From the NCBI GenBank assembly GCA_964493785.1, contig CAZBPM010000018.1, positions 1 to 64,000 of the forward strand: 64,000 bases of DNA. Direction: 5' to 3'. A model generated the notes under the pieces. That model worked only from the letters and a program-made list of their open reading frames with translations, did not search any database and was not told where the DNA came from. The position numbers were made by a program, and so were the translations under genes. The stretch comes from Hyphomicrobium_A sp964493785. Lineage in GTDB: Bacteria > Pseudomonadota > Alphaproteobacteria > Rhizobiales > Hyphomicrobiaceae. Shown piece after piece: positions 51,876 through 60,449 of the stretch (position 1 is the first letter of the stretch; every line of letters starts with the position of its first letter).

Positions 51876-52916
51876 TCAAACCTTGCCGGGTTTGACGCGT
51901 ACGCCGGGCGCCGGGCGCTCGAGCAGAACTTCGCGGCGGAAGCGGTAGAGCTTTGCCGGCCGGCCGCCCGTCCGCATCTTCACTTCTCCAGTGGGCTCCA
52001 CCAATCCAGCGCTCTCCACCAGACGGCGGAAATTCTGTTTGTGAAGGTGCGGTCCAAGGATGGCTTCCACGGTGCGCTGCAGCTCGAAGAGGGTGAAGTC
52101 GTCGGGCATCAGTTCGAAGATGACCGGGCGATATTTGATCTTCGCACGCACGCGGCCGATGGCGGTCGCGAGGATACGGCGATGATCGAAACGCATCGGC
52201 ACGCCGAGGCGCGGTCGCTGTGGCCACTGGCGGGCTGCCTCGCGTCCGTCGCGCGCTGCCTCCTCGACGAGTCCAGCTTCGTAAAGCAGCTCGTAGCGTT
52301 CGAGAACCTTTTCCTCGTCCCACGTAGCGCCGTCTGTACCGAAGCAGATCCGCACGCGCTCCTGCCGGCTGACAGGCTGGGCCTTGTCGCCGCGCTGACC
52401 GGCCCACTCCTTGAGGCGCGGATCAATCATCTCCTCCAGGATTTCAGGGCGACCACGGCGCCAATCCTCCCATGGGAAGAAATGATACCAGCTCCGCCAT
52501 GCTCCGTTCTGAATCTCGAGAGACGGCTTTGCCTGGGTCAATGCCAGATAGCCGATCGAGACGACGTGCGGGGACATATCGCCGAGCTGCGCATTACGAC
52601 CGCGATCGCCGAACGTGTAGAGCTGCTCGGCGTATCCGAGTTCCAAGCCCGTCTGCCGATGAACCCACGCGCGCAGACCGCTTTCCAGAGTGCGGTGCTG
52701 AAGCGGTGAAAAGGGACCGAAGGGCAGCCCATCGGTCGAGCCGGCGGAGTCGGCTTCGTGGCGAATGGTGAGGACGACCGGCTCGTTGTCTGATACGGCA
52801 ACAATTGCCGCGTTGAGGCCGATCTCGACGCCCGAGGCGGTGGCAGATTCGCCCGCAGGGTCGGCGGGGTCGCTGGTGGCTCGTCGGGCCGCCGATTCCC
52901 TAACTCCGTACGTCAT
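51876..52916 (-). CDS. nadQ: Nudix-like, winged-helix regulator of NAD synthesis (NadQ type)
   Basis: The 346-residue protein has an N-terminal Nudix-like domain (about 25-200) and a C-terminal winged helix (about 245-340, FELMPDDFTLFELQRTVEAIL and GGRPAKLYRFRREVL). The Nudix catalytic box is lost: the expected REXXEE reads LRAWVHRQTG, so it probably senses a NAD-related ligand rather than hydrolyses it. NadQ-type proteins of this architecture repress nadABC in Alphaproteobacteria. The ATG at 52916 follows GGAGG. It lies on the same strand directly upstream of nadA with 265 nt between them. Confidence 0.82.
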   Translation of the reverse strand: MTYGVRESAARRATSDPADPAGESATASGVEIGLNAAIVAVSDNEPVVLTIRHEADSAGSTDGLPFGPFSPLQHRTLESGLRAWVHRQTGLELGYAEQLYTFGDRGRNAQLGDMSPHVVSIGYLALTQAKPSLEIQNGAWRSWYHFFPWEDWRRGRPEILEEMIDPRLKEWAGQRGDKAQPVSRQERVRICFGTDGATWDEEKVLERYELLYEAGLVEEAARDGREAARQWPQRPRLGVPMRFDHRRILATAIGRVRAKIKYRPVIFELMPDDFTLFELQRTVEAILGPHLHKQNFRRLVESAGLVEPTGEVKMRTGGRPAKLYRFRREVLLERPAPGVRVKPGKV

Positions 52917-53032
52917 AGCTTTTTTCCTCCAATGACTATGGAGACCCCCGGGGGGAGGCGTTGATGATCGACCAACCCCTATTGCGCACACTTATTGTTC
53001 GCAGCAGGGCCAACTCGGACAACGCGCAATAC

Positions 53033-53656
53033 TCAAATACGTTCAATCAAATTTCGAAAACGTAAGAGATAGTTCGTCTGTGCCGCTCGGGCGGGCACGG
53101 GCGTCAGCGTCGATAGGGCCGCAACCACAGGTGGGGGAAGGTCGCGTGGCTGACCAAAGTAAACGTCGGCCTCGGCCTCAGAGAAGCCGGCGAGGCGCGT
53201 CGCCTCAAAGTAAGCAGCGATCCGATCTGCAGCCTTGATCTCCGACTGAACATCGCTCGGCAACTCCGTCGGCACGTCGAAGCGACGGTGAATGGCGCTC
53301 AGCAAACGCAACTCGAGGGCTTTGTAGTCCAGCCCGATTGCCGTCTTGAAGGGGCTGATGAGGTCTCCGACGACGTATTCGGGGGCGTCGTGCAGCAGTG
53401 CTGCCAGCCGCCATCGGGGCTGCCAACTTTCGTTTCGAGCGTGGGCGATGTCGTCGACGATCAACGAATGTTGCGCGACTGAAAATGCGTGCTCGCCGAG
53501 CGTCTGGCCATTCCAGCGGGCGACGCGGGCAAGACCATGCGCGATGTCCTCGATCTCGATGTCGTCGGGCGAAGGATCGAGAAGATCCAGCCTGCGGCCC
53601 GACAGCATGCGTTGCCAGGCGCGCGGCGGAACGGGATTGTCGTTGGCGCTTGTCAC
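53033..53656 (-). CDS. HD-domain phosphohydrolase (YfbR-like)
   Basis: The 207-residue protein has an HD metal-binding pattern: EHAFSVAQHSLIV (His), AALLHDAPEYVVGDLISPFK (His-Asp) and a later EIKAADRIAAYFEA (Asp). This resembles YfbR 5'-deoxynucleotidases, which clear dNMPs. The start is a GTG at 53656 that overlaps the tag stop by 4 nt; the longer frame is rejected. It ends a three-gene operon with ygfZ and tag. Confidence 0.82.
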   Translation of the reverse strand: MTSANDNPVPPRAWQRMLSGRRLDLLDPSPDDIEIEDIAHGLARVARWNGQTLGEHAFSVAQHSLIVDDIAHARNESWQPRWRLAALLHDAPEYVVGDLISPFKTAIGLDYKALELRLLSAIHRRFDVPTELPSDVQSEIKAADRIAAYFEATRLAGFSEAEADVYFGQPRDLPPPVVAALSTLTPVPARAAQTNYLLRFRNLIERI

Positions 53657-54270
53657 TTGGTGTGTGCCGCGTTCTGCAGCTTCTTGCACTCGTCGTAGCG
53701 GAAGCAGCCGACGAGATGATCGTTCACGAGACCGGCTGACTGCATGAATGCGTAGACGGTCGTCGGACCGACGAAGCGGAAGCCTTCGCCCTTCAGAAGC
53801 TTGGAAATGCGTTTTGATGTCTCGCTCTGCGGCGGAATGTCGGACATTGCGCGTGCCGCGCGCTGCAGCGGGCCGCCGTCGCCGAGCTCACGCCATAGAA
53901 GCTTCTTGAGCGTCGTTCTCTTGCGCAGTTCCAGATACGCCTTGGCGTTGTCGATGGTCGCCTCGATCTTCGCGCGGTTGCGGACGATGCCTTCGTCGGC
54001 CATCAGGCGCGCGATGTCTTTGGCGCCATAGGCGGCAATGGCTTCGGTATCGAATTGATGGAAGGCGCGGCGAAAGTTCTCTCGCTTGCGCAGGATGGTG
54101 ATCCAGGACAGGCCGGCCTGGAAGCCTTCGAGCACGAGCTTTTCGAAGATGGCGCGGTCGGTCTTCAGCGGCACGCCCCACTCGGTGTCGTGGTAGCGCT
54201 GATAGTCCGCGTCATTGCCGGCCCAGGGGCAGCGCGCGAGATCGTGCATTTTCGGCGTCGACCTCGTCAT
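53653..54270 (-). CDS. tag: DNA-3-methyladenine glycosylase I
   Basis: The 205-residue enzyme removes 3-methyladenine from alkylated DNA. Conserved features are RCPWAGNDADYQRYHDTEWG (zinc Cys, catalytic Glu), FQAGLSWITILRKRENFRRAF, and the zinc-binding C-terminal His and Cys in GLVNDHLVGCFRY. The ATG overlaps the ygfZ stop and its own stop overlaps the HD gene, both by 4 nt. Confidence 0.94.
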   Translation of the reverse strand: MTRSTPKMHDLARCPWAGNDADYQRYHDTEWGVPLKTDRAIFEKLVLEGFQAGLSWITILRKRENFRRAFHQFDTEAIAAYGAKDIARLMADEGIVRNRAKIEATIDNAKAYLELRKRTTLKKLLWRELGDGGPLQRAARAMSDIPPQSETSKRISKLLKGEGFRFVGPTTVYAFMQSAGLVNDHLVGCFRYDECKKLQNAAHTK

Positions 54271-55169
54271 GCGGTCGTTCCTGCAGATTTTGCATCGAGT
54301 GAGAAGGTCGCCCATGAGGGCAGCTCGATTTCTATCTCGACATCGCCAGCGCGCAAAACTTCGCCTTTGGCTTTGAATTCGGCGACGCGGTCGATGCGGA
54401 TCTCGGCCAGTCCGCGATTGCCTGCCGTCGATCCGAGCTTTCCTATTTCTACACCGGCAGCACTGATTGGTGCGCCCGTTGCGGGAAGCGCGGCGTGTGC
54501 AAGCACGGGGACAATCCTGCGACGCGCGGTGCCGCGGTTCTGCATGCGAGAGACGACCTCCTGGCCGACGTAGCAGCCTTTCTCGAACGAGACGCCGTGG
54601 AGCTGGTCGAACAAGGCTTCGTGGGGGAAGGCATCACCAAAGGCATAGTCGCGCCCTCCCTCGGGTACGCCGAGGCCGATGCGGTGTGCGTGGTATTCTT
54701 CCTGGGTGGCGCTGTCGCTGGACGGATCGCCGCCGAGAGCCCAATCGGAGCGCAGCGTTGTCAGCTCGCGGTAGCCAAGGCCCGGCAAGCGAGGATCGGC
54801 GAACCAGACGGGCGGGGTGCCCTCACCGCGTGGGGCGTATTCCCCTCCCCAGATCGCGGCGATGGTGTAGTCGGGCGAGGCGTCGGTGATCTCGACCTTG
54901 GAGCGGAGCTTATACATCTTTAGCCGAGCGGCGAGTTCCGCCGATTTGGCGCGCGACGTCTCGAGGCAGAAGCCTTCCGGCGTGGCCACTACGAAGAAAT
55001 CGAACAGGATTTTACCCTGAGGACTAAGCAAACCCGCATGGAGTGCGGGTTGGCTATCGCTTAAGTCCATGTCGTTGGTGATGATACCCTGCAGAAAGTG
55101 GCGCGCGTCCTCGCCATTGACGGTGACGACGCCTCGATCCGGAAGAAGCGCTATCTTGGTGTCGGCCAT
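54267..55169 (-). CDS. ygfZ: Folate-binding protein YgfZ
   Basis: The 300-residue protein has the YgfZ/GcvT-fold signature KGCYVGQEVVSRM near residue 200 and a matching N-terminus (VTVNGEDARHFLQGIITNDM). YgfZ uses tetrahydrofolate to help build and repair iron-sulfur clusters, including those of tRNA-modifying enzymes. The ATG at 55169 gives the family length. It is the first gene of ygfZ-tag-HD and is divergent from the dihydroorotase gene, an arrangement seen in related bacteria. Confidence 0.93.
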   Translation of the reverse strand: MADTKIALLPDRGVVTVNGEDARHFLQGIITNDMDLSDSQPALHAGLLSPQGKILFDFFVVATPEGFCLETSRAKSAELAARLKMYKLRSKVEITDASPDYTIAAIWGGEYAPRGEGTPPVWFADPRLPGLGYRELTTLRSDWALGGDPSSDSATQEEYHAHRIGLGVPEGGRDYAFGDAFPHEALFDQLHGVSFEKGCYVGQEVVSRMQNRGTARRRIVPVLAHAALPATGAPISAAGVEIGKLGSTAGNRGLAEIRIDRVAEFKAKGEVLRAGDVEIEIELPSWATFSLDAKSAGTTA

Positions 55170-55267
55170 GGTTCCCCGCTCCGGTTGCAACCGGTGACCG
55201 TTTTACGTATGCGGGGCGCGGGCCGGAGGCAAGCCGCGGTACGGTCCGGAGCAGATCCAGGAGCCCC

Positions 55268-56599
55268 ATGAGCCAGACGTTCGACCTGATCCTCAAAGGC
55301 GGCACCGTCGTCAATCACGACGGAGTCGGTCAGCGCGATGTAGGCATCCGCGCAGGGCGAATAGCAGCGATCGGCAGCCTTGATGCGGGCAGCGCAGGCG
55401 AGGTCGTCGACGCCAAGGGGCTGCACATCCTGCCGGGCGTGATCGACACGCAGGTGCATTTCCGCGAGCCGGGCCTGGAGCACAAGGAAGACCTGGAGAC
55501 GGGATCGCGCGGCGCGGTGCTCGGCGGTGTGACGGCGGTGTTCGAGATGCCCAACACAAAACCGCTGACGACGACGGCGGAGCGGCTCGCCGACAAGGTC
55601 GCGCGGGCGCGCAATCGGATGTTCTGTGACTTTGCTTTCTACGTCGGCGGTACGCGCGAGAACATCGATGAGATCCCAACGCTGGAGAAGCTCGAGGGTT
55701 CGGCCGGCATCAAGGTGTTCATGGGATCGTCGACCGGTGATCTGCTGGTGGATGACGAGGCCTCGCTCGATCGCATCATCGGTGCGATCAGCCGGCGTGC
55801 GGCATTCCATTCCGAGGACGAGGCGCGGCTGATCGAGCGCATGCATGTCCGGCGCGCGGGCGATCCGTCATCGCACCCGGAATGGCGCGATGAGGAAGCG
55901 GCGATGATATCGACGCGCCGTCTCGTGCGCTTGGCCGAGAAGCATAAGCGGCGCGTGCACGTGCTGCACGTTTCGACGGCGGCGGAGATGGAGTTTCTTG
56001 CCGAGCACAAGGACTGGGCGAGCGTCGAGGTGACGCCGCATCACCTGACGCTTGTTGCTCCGGAGTGCTACGAGACGCTTGGCACCTACGCCCAGATGAA
56101 TCCGCCGGTGCGCGAGGAAAGACACCGGCAGAGAGTCTGGCAGGGGCTGGCCGAGGGCGTCGTCGACGTGCTGGGTTCTGATCATGCGCCGCATACGCGC
56201 GAGGAAAAGGACCATGCTTATCCCGCGTCGCATTCGGGCATGACCGGCGTGCAGACGCTGGTGCCGGTGATGCTCGATCACGTCAATGCGGGGAGACTTT
56301 CGTTAGAGCGTTTCGTCGATCTGACGAGCCATGGCCCGCAGCGGCTGTTCGGCATTCGCAGCAAGGGGCGCATCGCGGTTGGATACGACGCCGATTTCAC
56401 GATCGTCGATATGAAGCGCGAGGAAGTGATCACCCACGACCAGGTGGCGAGCCGCGCGGGCTGGACGCCGTATCACGGCAAGCCGGTGAAGGGCTGGCCC
56501 GTTGGCACGTTCGTGCGCGGGCGCCGCGTCATGTGGGAAGGCGAGATCCTAGGCGCAGCGCACGGCGCGCCGGTTGGCTTCCTCGAAGGTGGCAGCTGA
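55268..56599 (+). CDS. pyrC: Dihydroorotase
   Basis: The 443-residue amidohydrolase closes carbamoyl aspartate to dihydroorotate in pyrimidine synthesis. It has the metal ligands DTQVHFREPGLEHKED, a lysine in AGIKVFMGSSTGDLL that can be carboxylated, HVLHVSTAAE and HHLTL histidines, and the catalytic Asp in VLGSDHAPHTREEK. The length and motifs fit the class I enzymes. It stands alone, with 98 nt to the divergent ygfZ. Confidence 0.93.
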   Translation: MSQTFDLILKGGTVVNHDGVGQRDVGIRAGRIAAIGSLDAGSAGEVVDAKGLHILPGVIDTQVHFREPGLEHKEDLETGSRGAVLGGVTAVFEMPNTKPLTTTAERLADKVARARNRMFCDFAFYVGGTRENIDEIPTLEKLEGSAGIKVFMGSSTGDLLVDDEASLDRIIGAISRRAAFHSEDEARLIERMHVRRAGDPSSHPEWRDEEAAMISTRRLVRLAEKHKRRVHVLHVSTAAEMEFLAEHKDWASVEVTPHHLTLVAPECYETLGTYAQMNPPVREERHRQRVWQGLAEGVVDVLGSDHAPHTREEKDHAYPASHSGMTGVQTLVPVMLDHVNAGRLSLERFVDLTSHGPQRLFGIRSKGRIAVGYDADFTIVDMKREEVITHDQVASRAGWTPYHGKPVKGWPVGTFVRGRRVMWEGEILGAAHGAPVGFLEGGS

Positions 56600-56610
56600 C
56601 TCATCGTTGC

Positions 56611-56694
56611 GATCCCGGCAACAGATGCCGGGATCGATGGTGCGGCTTGGACCTGAGCTCGCGGTGAGATGGATCCCGGGACTAGCCCCGGGAT
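56611..56694 (+). repeat. Pair of palindromic units after the dihydroorotase gene
   Basis: Two hairpins with related sequences: GATCCCGGCA/TGCCGGGATC (loop ACAGA, 56611-56635) and ATCCCGGG/CCCGGGAT (loop ACTAGC, 56673-56694). Neither has a T run. They resemble REP-like intergenic units of Alphaproteobacteria and share CCCGG-AT with the terminal repeats at 25211 and 25342. They fill the gap to the L,D-transpeptidase. Confidence 0.65.
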
Positions 56695-56718
56695 AACAGC
56701 TGACAACGGGTCGATCGC

Positions 56719-57612
56719 CTACAGCGGGTCGCGCCAGCGATCGTAGCGTTCATACCTCTCGTAGCGTCCGTAGCGGCCATACGGGCTGTACGGCGCGTAG
56801 CGATCGTAACGCGGAGCGTATTGCGGCTCGCTGTCGTACGGATCGTCTTCTGGCTCGGCGCGGGCGTAGGGATCGCCATCATCTTCAGGCTGCGCGACTG
56901 TACGTGGCTGCGGCGCAGTCCGCGCGGCGACTGCGCTTCCCGGCAGGCGCTTGACGACCGTGACGGACGTTCCGACATCGGCGAGCGAAGCCAGATGCAG
57001 CACGTGCTCGTTCATCATGCGGAAGCAGCCGGACGATGCAGCACGCCCGATGCTCTTCGGATCGTTGGTGCCATGAATGCGATAGAGCGTGTTGCCGAGA
57101 TAAAGCGCCATCGCCCCGAGAGGATTTTTCAAGCCGCCGGTCATCTTGTTAGGGAGGCGCCGGTCGCGTGCCAGCATTTCCTTCGGCGGATGCCAGTCGG
57201 GCCAGGCCTGCTTGCGGCTCACGACCTCGGTGCCCGTCCACGAGAAGCCCTCACGGCCGACGGAGATCGGATACTGATAGGCCTCGGACGACGACAGCAC
57301 GTAATAGAGCGTGCGGCCTTCGCTATCGATGACGATCGAGCCGGGCGCGTAGCTGCTCGCGAACACGACCTTCGGTGGTGCGGCAGGGGCGATTGCCGGG
57401 CGCGCGCCGCCGCTACGGGTGATGGGCTGGCGCTGGGCGTTGTTGTCATAGCCCCAGTCGCCGTAGCCCCATTGCGGCTGGCGTTCGCGCTGGCGCTGTT
57501 CCCAGAAAGGACGACGGCCATAATTCTCCTGACCATAAAACTGAGCGAACGCCGGTGCTGCTTCGCTCGCGGTAATTGCCGCTGCGGCGATGACGGCTAC
57601 GCGCCAAGACAT
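56719..57612 (-). CDS. L,D-transpeptidase with Tyr/Arg-rich tail
   Basis: The 297-residue protein has a signal peptide (cleavage near AFA-QFY), a Gln/Arg/Tyr-rich linker, and a YkuD domain (about 85-225) with HGTN near 180 and the catalytic motif SSGCFRM with Cys196. It should form 3-3 cross-links or attach proteins to peptidoglycan. The C-terminal 60 residues are acidic, then very rich in Tyr and Arg (YGRYGRYERYERYDRW), which is unusual for the family. The ATG at 57612 gives a normal signal peptide. Confidence 0.9.
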   Translation of the reverse strand: MSWRVAVIAAAAITASEAAPAFAQFYGQENYGRRPFWEQRQRERQPQWGYGDWGYDNNAQRQPITRSGGARPAIAPAAPPKVVFASSYAPGSIVIDSEGRTLYYVLSSSEAYQYPISVGREGFSWTGTEVVSRKQAWPDWHPPKEMLARDRRLPNKMTGGLKNPLGAMALYLGNTLYRIHGTNDPKSIGRAASSGCFRMMNEHVLHLASLADVGTSVTVVKRLPGSAVAARTAPQPRTVAQPEDDGDPYARAEPEDDPYDSEPQYAPRYDRYAPYSPYGRYGRYERYERYDRWRDPL

Positions 57613-57714
57613 GAAATTCCCTCCGGCTGCCACGCCCTACATCTGGGGCCTAGCTGGCGCATGACAAGCGGCGGACGGGTAATTTATTAATGGCAGCGGC
57701 GGCTTCAGCGGCAA

Positions 57715-58311
57715 TCATTCTGACTTCTTGAAAGAGTGCCAAGTTCCGTCGGCGCCGATGGTGAGCCGCCATGATGTCCACTTTTTCTTTTCGCGCATCG
57801 CCTTTGCTTCGGCGGGGCCGACAAGGGTCAGCAACTCCACCTCCTGGGCCGGAGTGAGCTGATCGAGCCGCATCTCTGCGAGGTAAGGCCAAACGTAGAT
57901 GATGTTGTTTTCAAGGTCCTGGCCCATCGGCAGCTCGGCGGGGTGCAGAGCCAGGATCTTGGCAAGCGCGGCAAGAATCTCGCGGCCGTTGCCATCGCCG
58001 GAGGTGCGCTTCCAGAAGGCGATGGCGTCCTCGCCGGCAGGCGCCGACACTTCGGGCTTGATCTCGTTCCAGTCGAAGGGCTCGCGAAGATCCTCAATCT
58101 CGCCTGAATGCGTTGCCGAGAGGATCGCCTGACGCATCTCCTCGACCTGCGCAGGCAGGGGGCCGGGGTCGTCCTGCGGCTTGCGTTGCTTTTTCGCAGG
58201 CGTGGGGCGGGAAGCTGTTTCCTCGTTGGCTGCTTGACGCTGCAGCGCGGCTGCCGGGCTCGGCGCATGGACAATGCCGAGCACCACCAGTACCAATACT
58301 GCCAAACCCAT
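57715..58311 (-). CDS. Exported protein of unknown function
   Basis: The 198-residue product begins MGLAVLVLVVLGIVHAPSPAAA, a signal peptide, then a basic linker (KKQRKPQDDPG), and a helical domain. The longer open frame upstream to 58614 has composition unlike a protein and overlaps the transporter promoter. WPYLAEMRLDQLTPAQEVELLTLVGPAEAKAM and a short C-terminal WRLTIGADGTWHSFKK are the most conserved-looking parts. No family recognised. It is divergent from the LysE transporter. Confidence 0.72.
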   Translation of the reverse strand: MGLAVLVLVVLGIVHAPSPAAALQRQAANEETASRPTPAKKQRKPQDDPGPLPAQVEEMRQAILSATHSGEIEDLREPFDWNEIKPEVSAPAGEDAIAFWKRTSGDGNGREILAALAKILALHPAELPMGQDLENNIIYVWPYLAEMRLDQLTPAQEVELLTLVGPAEAKAMREKKKWTSWRLTIGADGTWHSFKKSE

Positions 58312-58411
58312 TCGATGCGCCGTAGCGACTGACGAGATCAGAAAGCTGCGGCTCTGCGTGGGAAAAACACCGGCTGCTTGCGGCGCGCAGCGGACCGGCA
58401 AAGGAAGGTGC

Positions 58412-59077
58412 ATGGATTTTCTGCCCAATCCGCTCATCATACCCGTCGGCATCATCATTGGAATTCTTGTCGCCGCCCCAGTCGGTCCCGTCAACGTTCT
58501 GTGCATCCAGCGGGCGATCGCGCGCGGATTTTGGGGAGGCATTGCGGCAGGCATCGGGGCGATGCTCGGCGACGGCCTCATTGCGCTATGCGCGGCGCTG
58601 GGCGTTGGAGCCATATCGGGTGCGGTGCAGGATCATCGCACAGCCATCCAAGTGGCCGGCGGCCTGGTGCTGATGACGTTCGGTGCCAAGCTCTACCTTG
58701 CGCCGCCGCAGGTCACCGCGGTCGAGACGGTGGAGGGGCGGGCAGAGACGCTGCGCGACTTCGCATGGGATATTCCGCAGACGTTCCTGCTGACCATCAC
58801 AAATCCAGGCGCAGTGCTGGGCCTGTTCGCGATTTTTGGCGGCGTGTCGACGTTCGTCGAGGTGGACAGCTACATCGACGCGCTGACGATCGTCGCGGCG
58901 GTGATGGTCGGCAGTCTCGCGTGGTGGGTATCGCTATCGCATCTCATCGCGCGATTCCGGCACAGGCTCAGCCTCGAGCGGCTGATGCTGGTCAACCGGA
59001 TCGCGGGTGTGCTGCTCGTCGTCTTCGGCGTTCTGCTGATTGGGGAAGTCGTTGGCAAGCGCTTCGGCCTGCTGTGA
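58412..59077 (+). CDS. LysE/RhtB family transporter
   Basis: The 221-residue inner-membrane protein has six predicted helices and the family start GIIIGILVAAPVGPVNVLCIQRAI, with GAMLGDGLIALCAALG and FLLTITNPGAVLGLFAIF. LysE proteins export amino acids or related compounds. The ATG at 58412 follows AAGGAAGG with good spacing. Single gene. Confidence 0.9.
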   Translation: MDFLPNPLIIPVGIIIGILVAAPVGPVNVLCIQRAIARGFWGGIAAGIGAMLGDGLIALCAALGVGAISGAVQDHRTAIQVAGGLVLMTFGAKLYLAPPQVTAVETVEGRAETLRDFAWDIPQTFLLTITNPGAVLGLFAIFGGVSTFVEVDSYIDALTIVAAVMVGSLAWWVSLSHLIARFRHRLSLERLMLVNRIAGVLLVVFGVLLIGEVVGKRFGLL

Positions 59078-59101
59078 GGCCGAACGCAGCTGCACCGACG
59101 C

Positions 59102-59347
59102 CTATTGGCGCGTGTGGTGGAGGGTGAACTCGCCGACGCGGATGCGCCGCTCGAGTCCCTGAGCCAGCTTCACGACGGCTTCTTCGCCGTATTGCCCTAC
59201 GAGGTCGGTCAGGGCCGTGAAGAGCGCTGCGTAAGCCATCTGCTCGTTGGGAACACCGGCTTCGGTGCCCTCGTCCCACGCTTCGAGGATCAAGGTCAGC
59301 GCGCGGTAGGTGGAGTCGTCAGAGTCTAGACCCTGGAACAGTTGCAT
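59102..59347 (-). CDS. Small conserved-looking protein of unknown function
   Basis: The 81-residue acidic protein starts MQLFQGLDSDDSTYRALTLILEAWDEG and is predicted helical (MAYAALFTALTDLVGQYGEEAVVKLAQGL). The ATG at 59347 follows AAGGGGGAA; the frame opens earlier without a signal. It converges on the LysE gene with a 24-nt gap. No known family. Confidence 0.7.
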   Translation of the reverse strand: MQLFQGLDSDDSTYRALTLILEAWDEGTEAGVPNEQMAYAALFTALTDLVGQYGEEAVVKLAQGLERRIRVGEFTLHHTRQ

Positions 59348-59518
59348 TCGTATTCCCCCTTGCAAGCTTTCGGCACCCCATAAAGCCGTGGCCCGCTCGT
59401 GATTGGCTGCGCGATCGTGCACAGCGTCGACGTGCACGTGCATATCATGCGTGCGGGGGGTGAAAAGCGCGGGCCACGTTCACAGTAAACTGCGGAGGGG
59501 ATGGCCGGCGGCCGCGCT

Positions 59519-59920
59519 TCAGGGAACCGAGCGGACTAGGGTATCGGCGATGGTGGCGCCCTCGGCGACGAAGCGGTTGATCGCGTTCTGAGCAGAAGGG
59601 CTGCAGGTGTTATAGGTGCGGCTGTAGCTCTGATAGCCTTTATTGAAGCTACGGGTGAGCTTGGCCTTGCGCAGCGCTGACGTGCCCTCGCTCTGCAGCA
59701 GTTCGGACATGCGATCGCGCCACAGTTGGCCTTCGTCGGCGCCGCAAAGCTCGCGCAGATAATGCACGGCGCCCAGGATTTCGGACAGGCGGAACAGGCG
59801 GTCGTCGTAGGGCTTGGTATCGGGCGCGGCGAACGCGGGCAGGACGACAGCCACGAGCATGCAGGCTGCGAGCGGCAGCCGGCGTCGGGCGGAGCTTCGA
59901 GTTAGCGTGCTGCCAGTCAT
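59519..59920 (-). CDS. TIGR02301 family exported protein
   Basis: The 133-residue protein has a signal peptide (cleavage near AFA-APD) and the conserved pattern of TIGR02301: YDDRLFRLSEILGAVHYLRELC, WRDRMSELL and FNKGYQSYSRTYNTCSPSA. Two cysteines probably pair. The family is restricted to Alphaproteobacteria and has no known role. Its ATG overlaps the upstream Nudix stop by 4 nt. Confidence 0.87.
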   Translation of the reverse strand: MTGSTLTRSSARRRLPLAACMLVAVVLPAFAAPDTKPYDDRLFRLSEILGAVHYLRELCGADEGQLWRDRMSELLQSEGTSALRKAKLTRSFNKGYQSYSRTYNTCSPSAQNAINRFVAEGATIADTLVRSVP

Positions 59921-60408
59921 CCGGAGATATTGTACTCGATTCTGGACGTTCCCGTGGCTTCACTACACCCCGCGGCAAGGAGCCGCCAAGCGTGCTCGAT
60001 CACGAACTGGGTGCCGTGGGTGAGCTTCAAGTCCTTGACGGCGTCGAGCGCCACGAAACGAGCTTCGCGGGCATCACCTCGGGCGCGGGGCTCGCCATCA
60101 TTGGCGCGTCCGAAATACGTGGCGATCACATAGTGCAAAACGACATTGCCCGCGTCGTCGTGGTCGATGACGTCGTAAACCCCGGCGAGGCCCTCGATTT
60201 TGGAGGTGAGGCCGGTTTCCTCCTCGACTTCCCGGCGGGCGGCGTCCTCGGCCGTCTCGCCCATGCCGATGGAACCGCCAGGCAGGCTCCAGTGCCCTTC
60301 ATTGGGGCCGCCGTCCCGCTCGATCAGGAGCACGGCCTCGCCGCGGAACAGCACGGCGCTGGCGGCGGCTTCTGGGCGCCGGGTGTCCGGCTTTTCCGAT
60401 TGCGACAT
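59917..60408 (-). CDS. NUDIX hydrolase
   Basis: The 163-residue protein has a complete Nudix box: GGSIGMGETAEDAARREVEEETGL, with all catalytic glutamates. LHYVIATYFG and the ending HAWRLLAAG fit a small ADP-ribose or nucleotide pyrophosphatase. The substrate is not predictable. The ATG at 60408 is used rather than the one at 60426, which would abut the divergent SRAP gene. It is coupled to the TIGR02301 gene by a 4-nt overlap. Confidence 0.9.
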   Translation of the reverse strand: MSQSEKPDTRRPEAAASAVLFRGEAVLLIERDGGPNEGHWSLPGGSIGMGETAEDAARREVEEETGLTSKIEGLAGVYDVIDHDDAGNVVLHYVIATYFGRANDGEPRARGDAREARFVALDAVKDLKLTHGTQFVIEHAWRLLAAGCSEATGTSRIEYNISG

Positions 60409-60449
60409 CAGTCTTCTCCCGAGCAATGCGAAGCACTACCTTTGGTGGC

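Noticed and set aside
56611..56694. Intrinsic terminators for the dihydroorotase gene
   Set aside because: Both stems lack T runs on either strand and resemble intergenic palindromic units instead.
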